DNA of 63,865 bases, from assembly GCA_025457615.1 (NCBI GenBank), contig JALOTZ010000006.1:1-63865 (forward strand), in the 5' to 3' direction. Positions 52,994 through 61,828 of the stretch are shown one piece after another. Every line of letters starts with the position of its first letter. Positions within the stretch are counted from its first letter, which is position 1. Source of the DNA: Verrucomicrobiota bacterium (lineage in GTDB: Bacteria; Verrucomicrobiota; Verrucomicrobiia; Limisphaerales; DSYF01). A program made the translations under genes and the position numbers. The notes beneath the pieces were generated by a model. It made no database searches. It saw only the letters and a program-made list of their open reading frames with translations, and was not told the origin of the DNA.

Positions 52994-53833
52994 ATGAGTG
53001 TCGTTGACCTCATTCTGAATCTTGCCGGCCTGCTGCTCTGGGTGAACTGGGTGCTGATGTCGGCTGCCCCCAGGACGGGCAAGCCCAACACCCTGTTGGG
53101 CACGTTGCGTCCGGCTGAACCGGTGAAGTGGCGTCGCTGGTCCCTGTTCGCAAGTCTCCCGGCGCTGCTGGTGGTGCGGGCGTGGGTTTACTGGGAAATC
53201 GGGAGCTCCACCCCCTGGACTCCCACCCTGGATCTCGGGGGCCTGATCATTGCGTTTCGTTGCGATTTGTTCCAGCGTGCGCTGGCCTACTCCGCGCTGA
53301 GTTTTGGATCGGCCCTGGCCCTGTTTTACCTCTGGTTGCTTCCACTGAACATTTTGAACCGCAAACCGCCCGATCCCGATCCGATCGGCCGCTTTGTCCG
53401 CATGATGCTGGGTCCGTTCGCGGCAATCCCGGGCTGGTTCAAATTGGTCCTCCCCATCCTCGCCGGCATCCTGCTCTGGCTTCCGTTGAGCGCGTTGCTG
53501 GTCTGGATGCACCTGGCGCCGGAACTGGATTCCATCTTGCATCGGACTGGCCAAGGCGCGTTGGTCGGGGCGGCCGCGTGCTTGACGTGGAGTCACCTCT
53601 TCGGGGGCATACTGCTGATTTACCTGGTGAATTCGTATGTCCACTTGGGAACACATCCCCTCTGGGGATATGCCCATTCGATTGGCTGCACGTTTCTGAG
53701 GCCGTTCCGACGGTTGCCGCTCCAGGTGGGCAAGGTGGATTGTGCGCCGCTGGTTGCCCTGGGTTTGATCTACCTGGCCGCCCGGGGCGGGGAGCGCCTG
53801 CTTGGGCTCGCCAGTCGAGCGTTGCCCTGGTAG
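52994..53833 (+). CDS. Multipass membrane protein with a YggT-like C-terminus
   Basis: A 279-residue protein with about six hydrophobic segments. The C-terminal part HPLWGYAHSIGCTFLRPFRR and VDCAPLVALGLIYLAARGGE resembles the YggT repeat (a helix, a P-L-R loop and D-x-x-P-L-V-A). YggT proteins are small inner-membrane proteins linked to osmotic shock and cell division, but the function here is unknown. It starts 75 bases after sucD on the same strand and converges with the kinase gene. Confidence 0.75.
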   Translation: MSVVDLILNLAGLLLWVNWVLMSAAPRTGKPNTLLGTLRPAEPVKWRRWSLFASLPALLVVRAWVYWEIGSSTPWTPTLDLGGLIIAFRCDLFQRALAYSALSFGSALALFYLWLLPLNILNRKPPDPDPIGRFVRMMLGPFAAIPGWFKLVLPILAGILLWLPLSALLVWMHLAPELDSILHRTGQGALVGAAACLTWSHLFGGILLIYLVNSYVHLGTHPLWGYAHSIGCTFLRPFRRLPLQVGKVDCAPLVALGLIYLAARGGERLLGLASRALPW

Positions 53834-53848
53834 GAGCAGCGCTGGGAA

Positions 53849-55021
53849 TCAGTCCACGGGCAGTCGCACCACCACGCGCGTTCCCTGCCCGGTCTCGCTC
53901 TGAACGTCCACCTCGCCACCGTAGAGGCCAGCCAGGCGTCGGGCAATGGTCAGCCCCAGCCCCAGTCCCTGCTGTTCATGGTGCTTGCGCCCGAATTGCA
54001 TAAACGCGCCGATGTGACTGATTTCCTCGGCGCTCATCCCCCGTCCCAGATCGCTCACGGTCAGCTGCGCCTGCCCATCGAATGCGGCCAGACTCACCGA
54101 GACCGGGGTGTCCGGCTCCGAGAACTTGAAGGCATTCTGCACCAACTCATCCACCACTTTGGCCAGGTAATCCCGGGAGATGGGAATGCCGACCTCCTGG
54201 AGTTCGAGGTCCAGGTCATCGGGGCGCCCAAACCTCTGCGCCTGCCGCCGCGCGCGCTCCTCGATCACCGCTGTGACATCGTCACAGGGCATGCCGCGCA
54301 AGGCTGCCAGCCGCTGCGGATCGCCTCCCATCAACTCCGTCTGGGTGTAGATGAGGAAATTCTCGATCAGCCGCTCGAGTCGGTGCCCGGACTCAGAAAT
54401 CACCTCGCCCGCCTCGACCAGGTCAGCCGGCTGCAGCGTTTCGGCTTGGCTGATCAACATGTCACCGTAAGCCAGCATGCCGTTGAGCGGCGTGCGCAAC
54501 TCATGCGGCAGCATGAGGCTGATGTTGTCGCGCAATGCCGCCAGGCGGCGTTCGGAATCCAGCCGGATCATCTCCGCCTTCTTCAGGCGCGCATCCACGG
54601 TCGCGTAAAGGGATTCAATCTCGAAGGGCTTGCGCAGATAATCATCCGCCCCCAGCTCCATGCCCTGGCGCATACCGATGCCGCCCGGATCATCATTGGC
54701 CGTGATGAGAATGAACGGCAGCGTGGCGGTGGAAGGATGCTTGCGAAGATCGGCAAGAACGTCATACCCGGTCACCCCCTCCATGCGAACGTCGCAGAGA
54801 ATCAGGTCGGGCAGTTTCTTCGTAGCAATCCGCAACCCCTCAGCGCCACTGTCAGCCTGAAAGACCTCAAACCCCCGTTCCCGCAGGGCGATGCCCACCA
54901 GATCGAGCATGGCCTCGTCATCGTCGATGACCAGGATGCGCCGTGTTACGGGTGTCAGGGGAGTTGCAAGGGCCGGCACGACGGCGTCCGGCGCGCTCAG
55001 GACTGACAGCATGCTCCCCAA
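53849..55021 (-). CDS. Response regulator-histidine kinase (REC-HisKA-HATPase) fusion
   Basis: A 390-residue soluble protein. The receiver domain comes first (about 28-145) with acidic pocket DDD33-35, phospho-acceptor Asp77 in LILCDVRMEG and Lys131 in RKPFEIE. The kinase part has the phospho-His in LPHELRTPLNG (His173), the N box DELVQNAFKFSE, and ATP-lid motifs DLGRGMS and GLGLGLTIARRLAG. There is no sensor or membrane segment, so it relays a signal received through REC. No partner regulator or kinase gene is adjacent. Start may be Met1 (55021) or Met4. Confidence 0.93.
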   Translation of the reverse strand: MGSMLSVLSAPDAVVPALATPLTPVTRRILVIDDDEAMLDLVGIALRERGFEVFQADSGAEGLRIATKKLPDLILCDVRMEGVTGYDVLADLRKHPSTATLPFILITANDDPGGIGMRQGMELGADDYLRKPFEIESLYATVDARLKKAEMIRLDSERRLAALRDNISLMLPHELRTPLNGMLAYGDMLISQAETLQPADLVEAGEVISESGHRLERLIENFLIYTQTELMGGDPQRLAALRGMPCDDVTAVIEERARRQAQRFGRPDDLDLELQEVGIPISRDYLAKVVDELVQNAFKFSEPDTPVSVSLAAFDGQAQLTVSDLGRGMSAEEISHIGAFMQFGRKHHEQQGLGLGLTIARRLAGLYGGEVDVQSETGQGTRVVVRLPVD

Positions 55022-55153
55022 TTCAGCAATTTGCTTGCCTCGAAGTGCAACCCTGCAAGGGCTTGGGGCACCCGAAGCTGGCTAGGCCGACCCCACCAAT
55101 CTCCGGGCTTCCCCTGTCAAGAAAGAGGACGCCTCCACCACCCCATGAACCCT

Positions 55154-55177
55154 GTAGCCGTGGACGTGAGTCCGCGC
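55154..55177 (+). repeat. 24-bp hairpin repeat, copy A
   Basis: Reads GTAGCCGTGGACGTGAGTCC then GCGC. The stem CG-GGAC/GTCC-CG surrounds a GTGA loop. It differs from copy C at both sides of the stem in a compensating way. Confidence 0.65.
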
Positions 55178-55243
55178 CATGTTCTCCCCCGAGCACGGCA
55201 GGGCGGCTGGATGCCAGAAGGCGGCGTCCAATTCGGAATAATG

Positions 55244-55267
55244 GCGCCGACTGATGTCGGCGGCTAC
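55244..55267 (-). repeat. 24-bp hairpin repeat, copy C (inverted)
   Basis: On the minus strand GTAGCCGCCGACATCAGTCG then GCGC. The stem GCCGAC/GTCGGC encloses ATCA. Preceded on the same strand by TGAACC, as in copies A and B. Confidence 0.65.
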
Positions 55268-55331
55268 GGTTCAGGCGTTCACAGTCCCAACTCACGTCCA
55301 ACCCTGGAGGTGCTTCCTCCTCCTGAACCTC

Positions 55332-55355
55332 GTAACCGTGGACGGGAGCCCGCGC
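55332..55355 (+). repeat. 24-bp hairpin repeat, copy B
   Basis: Reads GTAACCGTGGACGGGAGCCC then GCGC; 20 of 24 positions match copy A. Preceded by CTGAACCTC, parallel to the ATGAACCCT before copy A. Confidence 0.65.
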
Positions 55356-55423
55356 AGTCTTCCACGTTCGACGATCAGCACCTCTTCACGTCAGCCCCCA
55401 GAGCACCAACCCGGTTCAAAAGG

Positions 55424-56350
55424 TCACCCAGCGGCCTCGACCAGCAGTCCCTGCAACTGGTTGAACACCCAATCCACATCCAGCGCCCTTAACCCGCGCG
55501 GTTCCTTCAACACCACCACCCGTTCACCCCTTGGCCGCCAGATCACCTCGTTGGTATCCGGCCAGAGCGCCAGGCAAGGCAACCCCAACGCCGCCGCCAG
55601 GTGCGTGATGCCCGAGTCGTGTCCGACAAACACCGCACATCCGCACATCCGACGGGCAAGTTCGACCAAGGGCAGCGAGCTGGCCAGCCTGAACCGCGAC
55701 TCCGGCAAGGCCGCCACCAGGCGATTCAAACGGTCTCCTTCAGCCTCCCCGCCGACCAAGAGCAGTGGGTGTTGTGTCTGCTCGAGCAAGCGGCTCAACA
55801 GGTCGGCCCAGCGCGCTTCCGGCCAGTTCTTGCGATCACTGCCACTGCCCGGATGCAGCACGACCGTTCCGGGTTGGCTTTCCATCGGCAGAAACGTCAG
55901 CCGCGGGACCGGATCAGCGTCGAAAATCGCCAGTTGCTCCAGCGGCTTCAGATAGACCGCCGTCGCGTGGGTGAGGCTGCTTTCGTCCGGCCGATGCGGA
56001 CCTTGAATAAAATGCGCGCGTGTGCAGGACGCCAGGTTGGTTTTGAAGATGTCGTCCGGATCGAAGAGGTAACTGACGATCAGGTTAAAGCCCGCAAAAT
56101 AGCCCGCCACCGCAGCATCCAGAGGCCCGTGCCGGGCGAAAAATCCCGCCAACCCCCGGGCCTCGATCGGATGCGCGGCGTCCACACACCCGCCGGCCAG
56201 CGCCAGTTGTGCGATATGCGGATAACCCAGAACTTCGAGGTGGGCGTCGGGGAATTGTCGCCGCAACGCGGCAAGGGACGGCAGGGTGAGAATAAAATCC
56301 CCGATGGCACCACCGCGAATCACCAAGATGCGCCCCTTGGGCGTGCTCAT
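55424..56350 (-). CDS. Glycosyltransferase family 9 (ADP-heptose transferase-like)
   Basis: A 308-residue GT-B enzyme: ILVIRGGAIGDFILTLPSLA at the N-terminus, TVVLHPGSGSDRKNWPEARW (nucleotide-sugar site), LLLVGGEAEGDRLNRLV and FVGHDSGITHLAAALGLPCL. Members add heptose to lipopolysaccharide core; the exact sugar is not certain. The ATG at 56350 is chosen over an upstream in-frame Met because it gives a direct STPKGRILVIRGGAIGD start. It lies 16 bases after the membrane protein gene. Confidence 0.92.
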   Translation of the reverse strand: MSTPKGRILVIRGGAIGDFILTLPSLAALRRQFPDAHLEVLGYPHIAQLALAGGCVDAAHPIEARGLAGFFARHGPLDAAVAGYFAGFNLIVSYLFDPDDIFKTNLASCTRAHFIQGPHRPDESSLTHATAVYLKPLEQLAIFDADPVPRLTFLPMESQPGTVVLHPGSGSDRKNWPEARWADLLSRLLEQTQHPLLLVGGEAEGDRLNRLVAALPESRFRLASSLPLVELARRMCGCAVFVGHDSGITHLAAALGLPCLALWPDTNEVIWRPRGERVVVLKEPRGLRALDVDWVFNQLQGLLVEAAG

Positions 56351-56366
56351 GAAAGCCCGGGATGTG

Positions 56367-56918
56367 CTAGAAGGTGAACCAACCCAACACGGCAAAGCCC
56401 AGGCCGCAACCCAGTCGAACCGCCGCGCCCGTCTTCATGCGTTGAGCTTCAGCGGTGTTCCACTCAATCCAATCACGCAGGCGCCAAGGGGAAATCGTCA
56501 GCCAGACACCGAGGATCGCGAGCACATAGCCGATGGATTGGTTCACCAGAATCCAAGGGCTCTCCCCGAGATGCGGCCGCCCGGCGTCCAGCATCAGCTT
56601 GGCCAGCAGCAGCCCCAAGACCGCCAGCCCCCGCACCGCGAGAAAGTCCTTCAGAAAGACGCAGGCCCCCACGCCAATCGCCGCAAACGCAACCATCATG
56701 TGCCTCTTGTACGCTGCAAAGTCGGCGATCGATTCCAGGCTCACGTAGTAGAGAAACCAGGCGGTGGCCAGCAGCATCAGCGTGTAGCCCCAAGGCAGCG
56801 ACCGAGGAAACCGGCGCCATGCGCCCTCATAGCCCTTGGGGTTCACGAACGCATAGAGCTGAGGCAGCCCGTAGCCCAGTCCCAGGACAGCCGCCAAGAT
56901 GGATGGTTCCAACGTCAT
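56367..56918 (-). CDS. Membrane protein of unknown function
   Basis: A 183-residue protein with four to six hydrophobic segments (for example GYTLMLLATAWFLYYV, LAVLGLLLAKLMLDAG, SIGYVLAILGVWLTI and LGCGLGFAVLGWF). No family is recognised. It is close to the glycosyltransferase gene (16 bases) and may be co-transcribed with it. Confidence 0.72.
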   Translation of the reverse strand: MTLEPSILAAVLGLGYGLPQLYAFVNPKGYEGAWRRFPRSLPWGYTLMLLATAWFLYYVSLESIADFAAYKRHMMVAFAAIGVGACVFLKDFLAVRGLAVLGLLLAKLMLDAGRPHLGESPWILVNQSIGYVLAILGVWLTISPWRLRDWIEWNTAEAQRMKTGAAVRLGCGLGFAVLGWFTF

Positions 56919-57044
56919 GAATTTAACCGGGACGCAGCATGGAGGAAGCGAACCGGCAATGCAATGGGAAGCGGCACCCCCGCCGCTGCCCGCGAATCGC
57001 GCCAGCCCGACCGAAGCCCGGTCCGGCGTGCGCCTGCGAGAAAC

Positions 57045-57710
57045 TTACTTCCCGACTGGCTTGCCGGTCATCCACTCGACCTGGAGCTGGACTTCGTCGC
57101 CCGTCTTGATCAGGCCCAGCGCGATGGTGGGCGCAGGCGGTTCGATTTTGTAATCCGTCATCTTGAGCGAGGTCTTGGTGGCAAACTTCACCTGTCCCTC
57201 GCCCATCGGGGTAACTTCCACGGGCAACTGGATCAGGTTGGTGACGCCGGCCACCACCAGCTTTCCCTTGGCTTCGAAGAGAAACGGAGCACCGTTGGCC
57301 TCCGGCGCAGATTTCAGAATCAGTTCATCCAGGCTATAGGCGATGTTCCTGTGCGTCGGCTTGCCCAGCTTCTCGTACATGATCTCGTCCATCTTGGTGC
57401 TGTAAGGTTTGCCGTCCTTGACGCTCTTCAACGAGGTGATGGGGATGAAGGCATTGACGGTGGCCGCCACCGGGCCCGGCGTCACCGCCTGGGCTGCTTC
57501 GAGCGGAAAACCCGCCCCCACGGTCGCGCTGCCCCCGATGAGATTCCCCTCCACGGTCCAGTCATGCACGGTGGAGGTGCCATCAATCCGAACCTTGCTG
57601 CCGGGCCTGGCTTTGAGTTCGAGCGTCTCAGCGTTTGTGAGGCCGACGGCGATGAGCAGCGCAACAGACCAAAGGCAGAACAACATCCTGTGTGGTTTCA
57701 TGAGTTCCAT
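57045..57710 (-). CDS. YceI-like secreted protein
   Basis: A 221-residue protein with a signal peptide (LFCLWSVALLIAVGLTNAE) and the YceI lipocalin-like beta barrel: VRIDGTSTVHDWTVEGNLIG near the start, then AFIPITSLKS, GKLVVAGVTNLIQLPVEV and LGLIKTGDEVQLQVEW. YceI proteins bind polyisoprenoids or amphiphiles; substrate here is unknown. The ATG at 57710 has an AAGGTG RBS; a TTG at 57728 is the less likely start. Confidence 0.9.
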   Translation of the reverse strand: MELMKPHRMLFCLWSVALLIAVGLTNAETLELKARPGSKVRIDGTSTVHDWTVEGNLIGGSATVGAGFPLEAAQAVTPGPVAATVNAFIPITSLKSVKDGKPYSTKMDEIMYEKLGKPTHRNIAYSLDELILKSAPEANGAPFLFEAKGKLVVAGVTNLIQLPVEVTPMGEGQVKFATKTSLKMTDYKIEPPAPTIALGLIKTGDEVQLQVEWMTGKPVGK

Positions 57711-57743
57711 AAAGCAATCACCTTGCAATAGACGGTTCCGGCG

Positions 57744-59108
57744 TCAGGTCAATTCAAACCACTCGTCCTCCAATAGAATCCGTTTGGACTGTGCCACCGC
57801 CTCAGCGCTCTTGATGGCGAGGACCGTGGCGCGGTACCCCTCTTCATAGCCGCCCGTCGGCACGCGTTTGACCTCGGACAGGTGGTTTCGCAGCAGCCCG
57901 GGATCGTCCCCGCCAAACACCTCCACGAAATCCTTGCGCGCCATGTCCACGCTGCTGCAATTGCGCAGGAACGCCTCGATCGAGTAGTAGAGCGCGGTCT
58001 TCTCGGCCTCGGCTTTCACCTCCGCTTCACTGAAGGAGGCCTGCTTGCTGCCCCCCAGCTTGAGCACGATGCCAGTGTCCTTCTGGAACTGCTCCTTCCT
58101 GGCATACACCTCCCAGCCCAGCAGGGGCGAATCCACCTCCTTGAACATCCAGGCACTGCTCTCCCGCATCAGGATGGTGGCATCGCTGCCGTGATAAGTT
58201 TCCGCCTCACCCCCAAACGAGCTGGCGAGCGAGGCGCTAAAGTAGGCGTTGACCGCCTCTGGAAACTCCAGTTGTGCCTGAACGGTGTCCGCCACCGTCC
58301 GCCCGTCCGCCCACAACCGGATGCTGCCCTGCCCAGACACCGCGATCGGGCGTCGGTCCATGAACCACGAGACCTGATCCAGGTGATGCATCCCAATCTC
58401 GCCCACCAGTCCCAGGGAGAGGGCCTGGTCCAAGCGCCAGTTGATTTCCTTTTCGCGTTCCGGTGTGGACGACGCGCGCCGCCAGCTTTCCTTCTTGAAA
58501 TACTGGGTGCGCGCCATGATCCAGCGGCCGATGGCACCCGACCGGATGAACGGCAACAGGAAGTGCCGCTGCGGATCGGCCCGGTACTGGAGTCCGGCCT
58601 GAAACACCTGGCCGGGCAGCGCCCTGGCCGCGACCGCAATGGCCCGCGCGTCCTCCAGGCAGTGCGCCAGCGGTGCCTCGCAGTACACATGCTTGCCAGC
58701 CCGCAATGCGGCCAAGGCGATCTCCCGATGTTGATGCGTGGGGGTGGCCACAATCAGCGCACTGATGTCGCGATCAGCGATCACCTTCGCAGCATCCGCC
58801 TCGTTCACCGCCCCCGGCGCCTGCCGGGCGCCACGTTTCAGGAATGCCGGATAGGAATCGCAGAGCGCCGCCACCTCAGCCTGCGGGAGCCGGCCCAGCA
58901 CGGACAAGATCTCCCGGCCCCACACCCCCAGCCCAATGACCGCCACCTTGACCTTGGGACCGGTGTAGGCCGGCGCAATCGAGGAGCCCTGACCCTCCTG
59001 GGCGATCAACCGCACGCCACCCAGCATGGCCATGACGGTCGCCAGAGAACTTCCGGTGATGAAATCCCGGCGATTAACCGGTGAGCCTGATACGTTCATT
59101 GAATCCAT
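57744..59108 (-). CDS. Tat-exported Gfo/Idh/MocA-family oxidoreductase
   Basis: A 454-residue protein with a twin-arginine signal (NRRDFITGSSLATVMAMLGG), the Rossmann motif VAVIGLGVWGREILSVLG, VATPTHQHREIALAALRAGK with EAPLAH (normally EKP, the catalytic Lys replaced by Ala), and the C-terminal substrate domain (GEIGMHHLDQVSWFMDRRP). Exported members are common in Planctomycetes and Verrucomicrobia and act on sugars. ATG at 59108 follows AGGA; Met at 59099 is the alternative. Confidence 0.9.
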   Translation of the reverse strand: MDSMNVSGSPVNRRDFITGSSLATVMAMLGGVRLIAQEGQGSSIAPAYTGPKVKVAVIGLGVWGREILSVLGRLPQAEVAALCDSYPAFLKRGARQAPGAVNEADAAKVIADRDISALIVATPTHQHREIALAALRAGKHVYCEAPLAHCLEDARAIAVAARALPGQVFQAGLQYRADPQRHFLLPFIRSGAIGRWIMARTQYFKKESWRRASSTPEREKEINWRLDQALSLGLVGEIGMHHLDQVSWFMDRRPIAVSGQGSIRLWADGRTVADTVQAQLEFPEAVNAYFSASLASSFGGEAETYHGSDATILMRESSAWMFKEVDSPLLGWEVYARKEQFQKDTGIVLKLGGSKQASFSEAEVKAEAEKTALYYSIEAFLRNCSSVDMARKDFVEVFGGDDPGLLRNHLSEVKRVPTGGYEEGYRATVLAIKSAEAVAQSKRILLEDEWFELT

Positions 59109-59235
59109 GCGTCCTGGTGACTGACGTCCTTCCGGACTGCGTGATTCAAGAGCCTGTACGTCGCTGCCCACTACCGCAAGCCAAACCACGGGCACCAAGC
59201 CCGTCCACACGCGGGAGACTCCCGGCAGATCGGAA

Positions 59236-61038
59236 TCAGCCGGCGACGGGAGGCAGGGGCTGTCGTCGCCAGCGGCGGATTTCCTCCTGCCGACGCAGCC
59301 GATCGAGTCGTAGGGCCTCCGGAAGGTCGGCCTGCCCGAGTTCGCGGCTCAAGCCAGCCAGCTCGGCATCCATGGACGCGTTGCGAAGCTTCATTGCTAC
59401 ATCCGGAAGTTGAAGACCGGGGTTGGGAATCTTGCGATCCCCGGCAGCGGCTTCGGTGATGAGCGCCTGGGTGGGAGCGTCCTCAAAATCCTCGACCAAG
59501 CTCGCGACTCCCCGCCACTCATCGGTCTGCACCCTGCGGTAGATGGACTCGACAACGCGCCGCACCTGGGAATGCGGTATCCACTCGGGAGGCAGGTGCG
59601 AGACGGCCCACGGCACCAGTTCAGGGTTCGCCAGGAGGAGCTTGAGCAGCCATTGTTCGATGGCTGAGGGGCGCGCCATTTGAGGCGTCTCCTCCTGCTC
59701 GGACTCCACCGGCTGAGGCTGCAGCTCGCGCGGTGTTTGAATGCGTTTGAATTCCTGCCGCACCGCGTCCGGCGAAAGCCCCAGTCGGACGGCCGTCTTC
59801 TGGGCATGGGTATCCGCGAGCACGGCATTGCCGGTCTTCCGGACGGCTTCGCCCATCGCTCGAACCACGGCCGATCGCCCCCGATCCGAGTCCGTTCCGT
59901 GCTGACGGCACAGCCGGTCGAGAAGCCAGTCAAAGAAGCCAGGCGCCTTTTCGATCAGCGTGCGAAAAGCCTCCGGGCCCTCGGCTTTGATCAGACTGTC
60001 GGGGTCGTGTGGAGACGGCAGTGTGGCCACCCGCACCGCCAGGTCGGACTCCAGCAACGCGTCCAAGGACCGGACGGCAGCATTCTGACCAGCTTCGTCG
60101 GAGTCGAAACAAAGAATCACCTCGCTGGCGTACCGCTTGAGGATGCGCGCGTGCTCTGCGGTGAACGCGGTGCCCTGCGGGGCCACCACGTTCTGAACCC
60201 CCGCCAGGTAGGCGGCGATCAAATCCAGCTGTCCTTCACACACCACCGCGGCGCCCGCATCCAGGACGGCCCGGCGGGAATGGTTCAATCCATAGAACAC
60301 GCGGCTCTTGATGAAGATCGGGGTTTCAGGAGAGTTGACGTACTTTGCTGCCTTGGCCTCGGTTTGGAGCAGACGACCGCTGAACGCGATCACACGCCCC
60401 TGCTCATCGCAGATCGGGAACATCAGGCGGCCCCGAAAGCGATCGTAGTACTGGTCCGACTGTTCCCGGCGTACGATCAAGCCGGCCTTTTCCACCTCCT
60501 CCAGGGAATACTTCCGGCTGCGCGCCCAGTTCACCGTGTCATCCCACGCTTCCGGGGCATACCCGATTCGGAATTGCCGGATGGCCTCCTCCGAAACCTT
60601 GCGGGATGCCAGGTAATCCCTGGCCCCCTGGCCACCGGCATCCTGCGTGAGCGCGTTCTGCCATCGCCGGGTGATCTGCTCGTGGATCTCAAGCAGGAGG
60701 TCCTTCAGGTGGCGCGCCGTCTGGGCCCCCGGGCTGTTGGTGAACTCCAGCGGGATCTTGGCCCGCTCCGCCAGGCGCTGGACAGCCTCCATGAAACCCA
60801 CGTTCTCGTAATCCTGCACGAAACGGAACACATCCCCCCCCTTGTGGCAGCCAAAGCAGTGAAAAATCTGCCGGTGCGGGTTGACGTTGAAGCTGGGAGA
60901 TTTCTCGCGATGAAACGGACAAAGCGCCACCCAGTTGGCCCCCGCACGCTTGAGAGGAATGCAGGAACCGATGACATCCACAATGTCATTGGCCGATCGA
61001 ATCCGCTCCAGAAGCGACTTGTCCACCAGTCCGCCCAT
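59236..61038 (-). CDS. dnaG: DNA primase
   Basis: Synthesises RNA primers at the replication fork. A 600-residue protein: CHC2 zinc finger with Cys40, His43, Cys61 and Cys64 (LCPFHREKSPSF, FHCFGC), the catalytic core with YYDRFRGRLMFPICDEQGRV and IAFSGRLL, and TOPRIM motifs VVCEGQLDLIAAYLAG and VILCFDSDEAGQ. The usual EGYMD is EGQLD here. The C-terminal DnaB-binding part (about 430-600) is poorly conserved, as usual. Neighbouring genes are unrelated. Confidence 0.97.
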   Translation of the reverse strand: MGGLVDKSLLERIRSANDIVDVIGSCIPLKRAGANWVALCPFHREKSPSFNVNPHRQIFHCFGCHKGGDVFRFVQDYENVGFMEAVQRLAERAKIPLEFTNSPGAQTARHLKDLLLEIHEQITRRWQNALTQDAGGQGARDYLASRKVSEEAIRQFRIGYAPEAWDDTVNWARSRKYSLEEVEKAGLIVRREQSDQYYDRFRGRLMFPICDEQGRVIAFSGRLLQTEAKAAKYVNSPETPIFIKSRVFYGLNHSRRAVLDAGAAVVCEGQLDLIAAYLAGVQNVVAPQGTAFTAEHARILKRYASEVILCFDSDEAGQNAAVRSLDALLESDLAVRVATLPSPHDPDSLIKAEGPEAFRTLIEKAPGFFDWLLDRLCRQHGTDSDRGRSAVVRAMGEAVRKTGNAVLADTHAQKTAVRLGLSPDAVRQEFKRIQTPRELQPQPVESEQEETPQMARPSAIEQWLLKLLLANPELVPWAVSHLPPEWIPHSQVRRVVESIYRRVQTDEWRGVASLVEDFEDAPTQALITEAAAGDRKIPNPGLQLPDVAMKLRNASMDAELAGLSRELGQADLPEALRLDRLRRQEEIRRWRRQPLPPVAG

Positions 61039-61098
61039 GCGGGCGAAGCCAACTCCGGAGCCGGGGGAATGTCAACCTCCCACCGCTCCCACCGACCC

Positions 61099-61719
61099 TC
61101 AGGGCATGGTCCACTCTTTGCGCTGAATGCCCTTTTTCTCGGCGGGCGTGGGCTCGATCATGAGACTCGAAGCGGAGCTTTTCAGGGCGGCTCCGCTCAT
61201 CGACTTCTGAAACACAAAGGTCTGCATGCTGTCGAGCGTGGGGAAGAAGCTGCTGCCATACACATCCTTGTCGTAAGCCTGACGCGCCTGGATTTCCTTG
61301 GAGGTGAATTTCCTGGCGTTCAGGAAGGACAAAGCGGCGATCAAGATGCACATCATGGTGACCATGCCGCCGCACACGCCGAGGTAGTATTCGCTCTTGC
61401 CAAACTTCTCAGCGCTGATCGGTTTGCCGCCAAGCAATCGCTTGAAGATCGAGAATAGAATGAACACCAGGAGCAGACAGCCGAGATAGGCGGTGATAAA
61501 GGAAGTCAGTTTGCTCAAGAGGGTGTGGCTCTCGATGTACTGTCCGAGGGGCTTGTAAAGCAAGGCGGCAATCGCCACCGCTGACAACCAGCGGAGGAGC
61601 GGCATCAGTTCCTCGGAGATCCCGTGCTTGCGCCCTCGCAGGGCCCCCGTCACCAGCAGCGCCAGGACAATGAGGTCAAACCACCCAATCGGGAGTTGGT
61701 CCATCGATATCGAGTTCAT
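61099..61719 (-). CDS. CvpA-family membrane protein
   Basis: A 206-residue protein with four transmembrane segments (IGWFDLIVLALLVTGALRGR, LRWLSAVAIAALLYKPLGQY, FITAYLGCLLLVFILFSIFK, GGMVTMMCILIAALSFL). The first loop, with GxRxG and polar residues, is typical of CvpA (colicin V production) proteins, whose function is still unclear. The C-terminal 60 residues are soluble. Met at 61719 is preferred to Met79 of the longer open frame. It lies 60 bases before dnaG. Confidence 0.8.
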   Translation of the reverse strand: MNSISMDQLPIGWFDLIVLALLVTGALRGRKHGISEELMPLLRWLSAVAIAALLYKPLGQYIESHTLLSKLTSFITAYLGCLLLVFILFSIFKRLLGGKPISAEKFGKSEYYLGVCGGMVTMMCILIAALSFLNARKFTSKEIQARQAYDKDVYGSSFFPTLDSMQTFVFQKSMSGAALKSSASSLMIEPTPAEKKGIQRKEWTMP

Positions 61720-61828
61720 GAGAATGTCCAGATTCTGGCCTCTGTAAGAGGACCGCCATTGGCGGTCAAAGCAGCCAATGCTGTGCCAGTAAGAGGCCGG
61801 AGGCGCGGAAACTCCTTGCAGGACAAGG

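Larger units (their letters stand above)
55022..55423. other. Intergenic region carrying three hairpin repeats
   Basis: About 400 bases between the kinase and the glycosyltransferase, both on the minus strand. No coding frame is convincing. It carries three copies of a 24-bp hairpin repeat listed separately, each next to a TGAACC motif. Confidence 0.55.
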
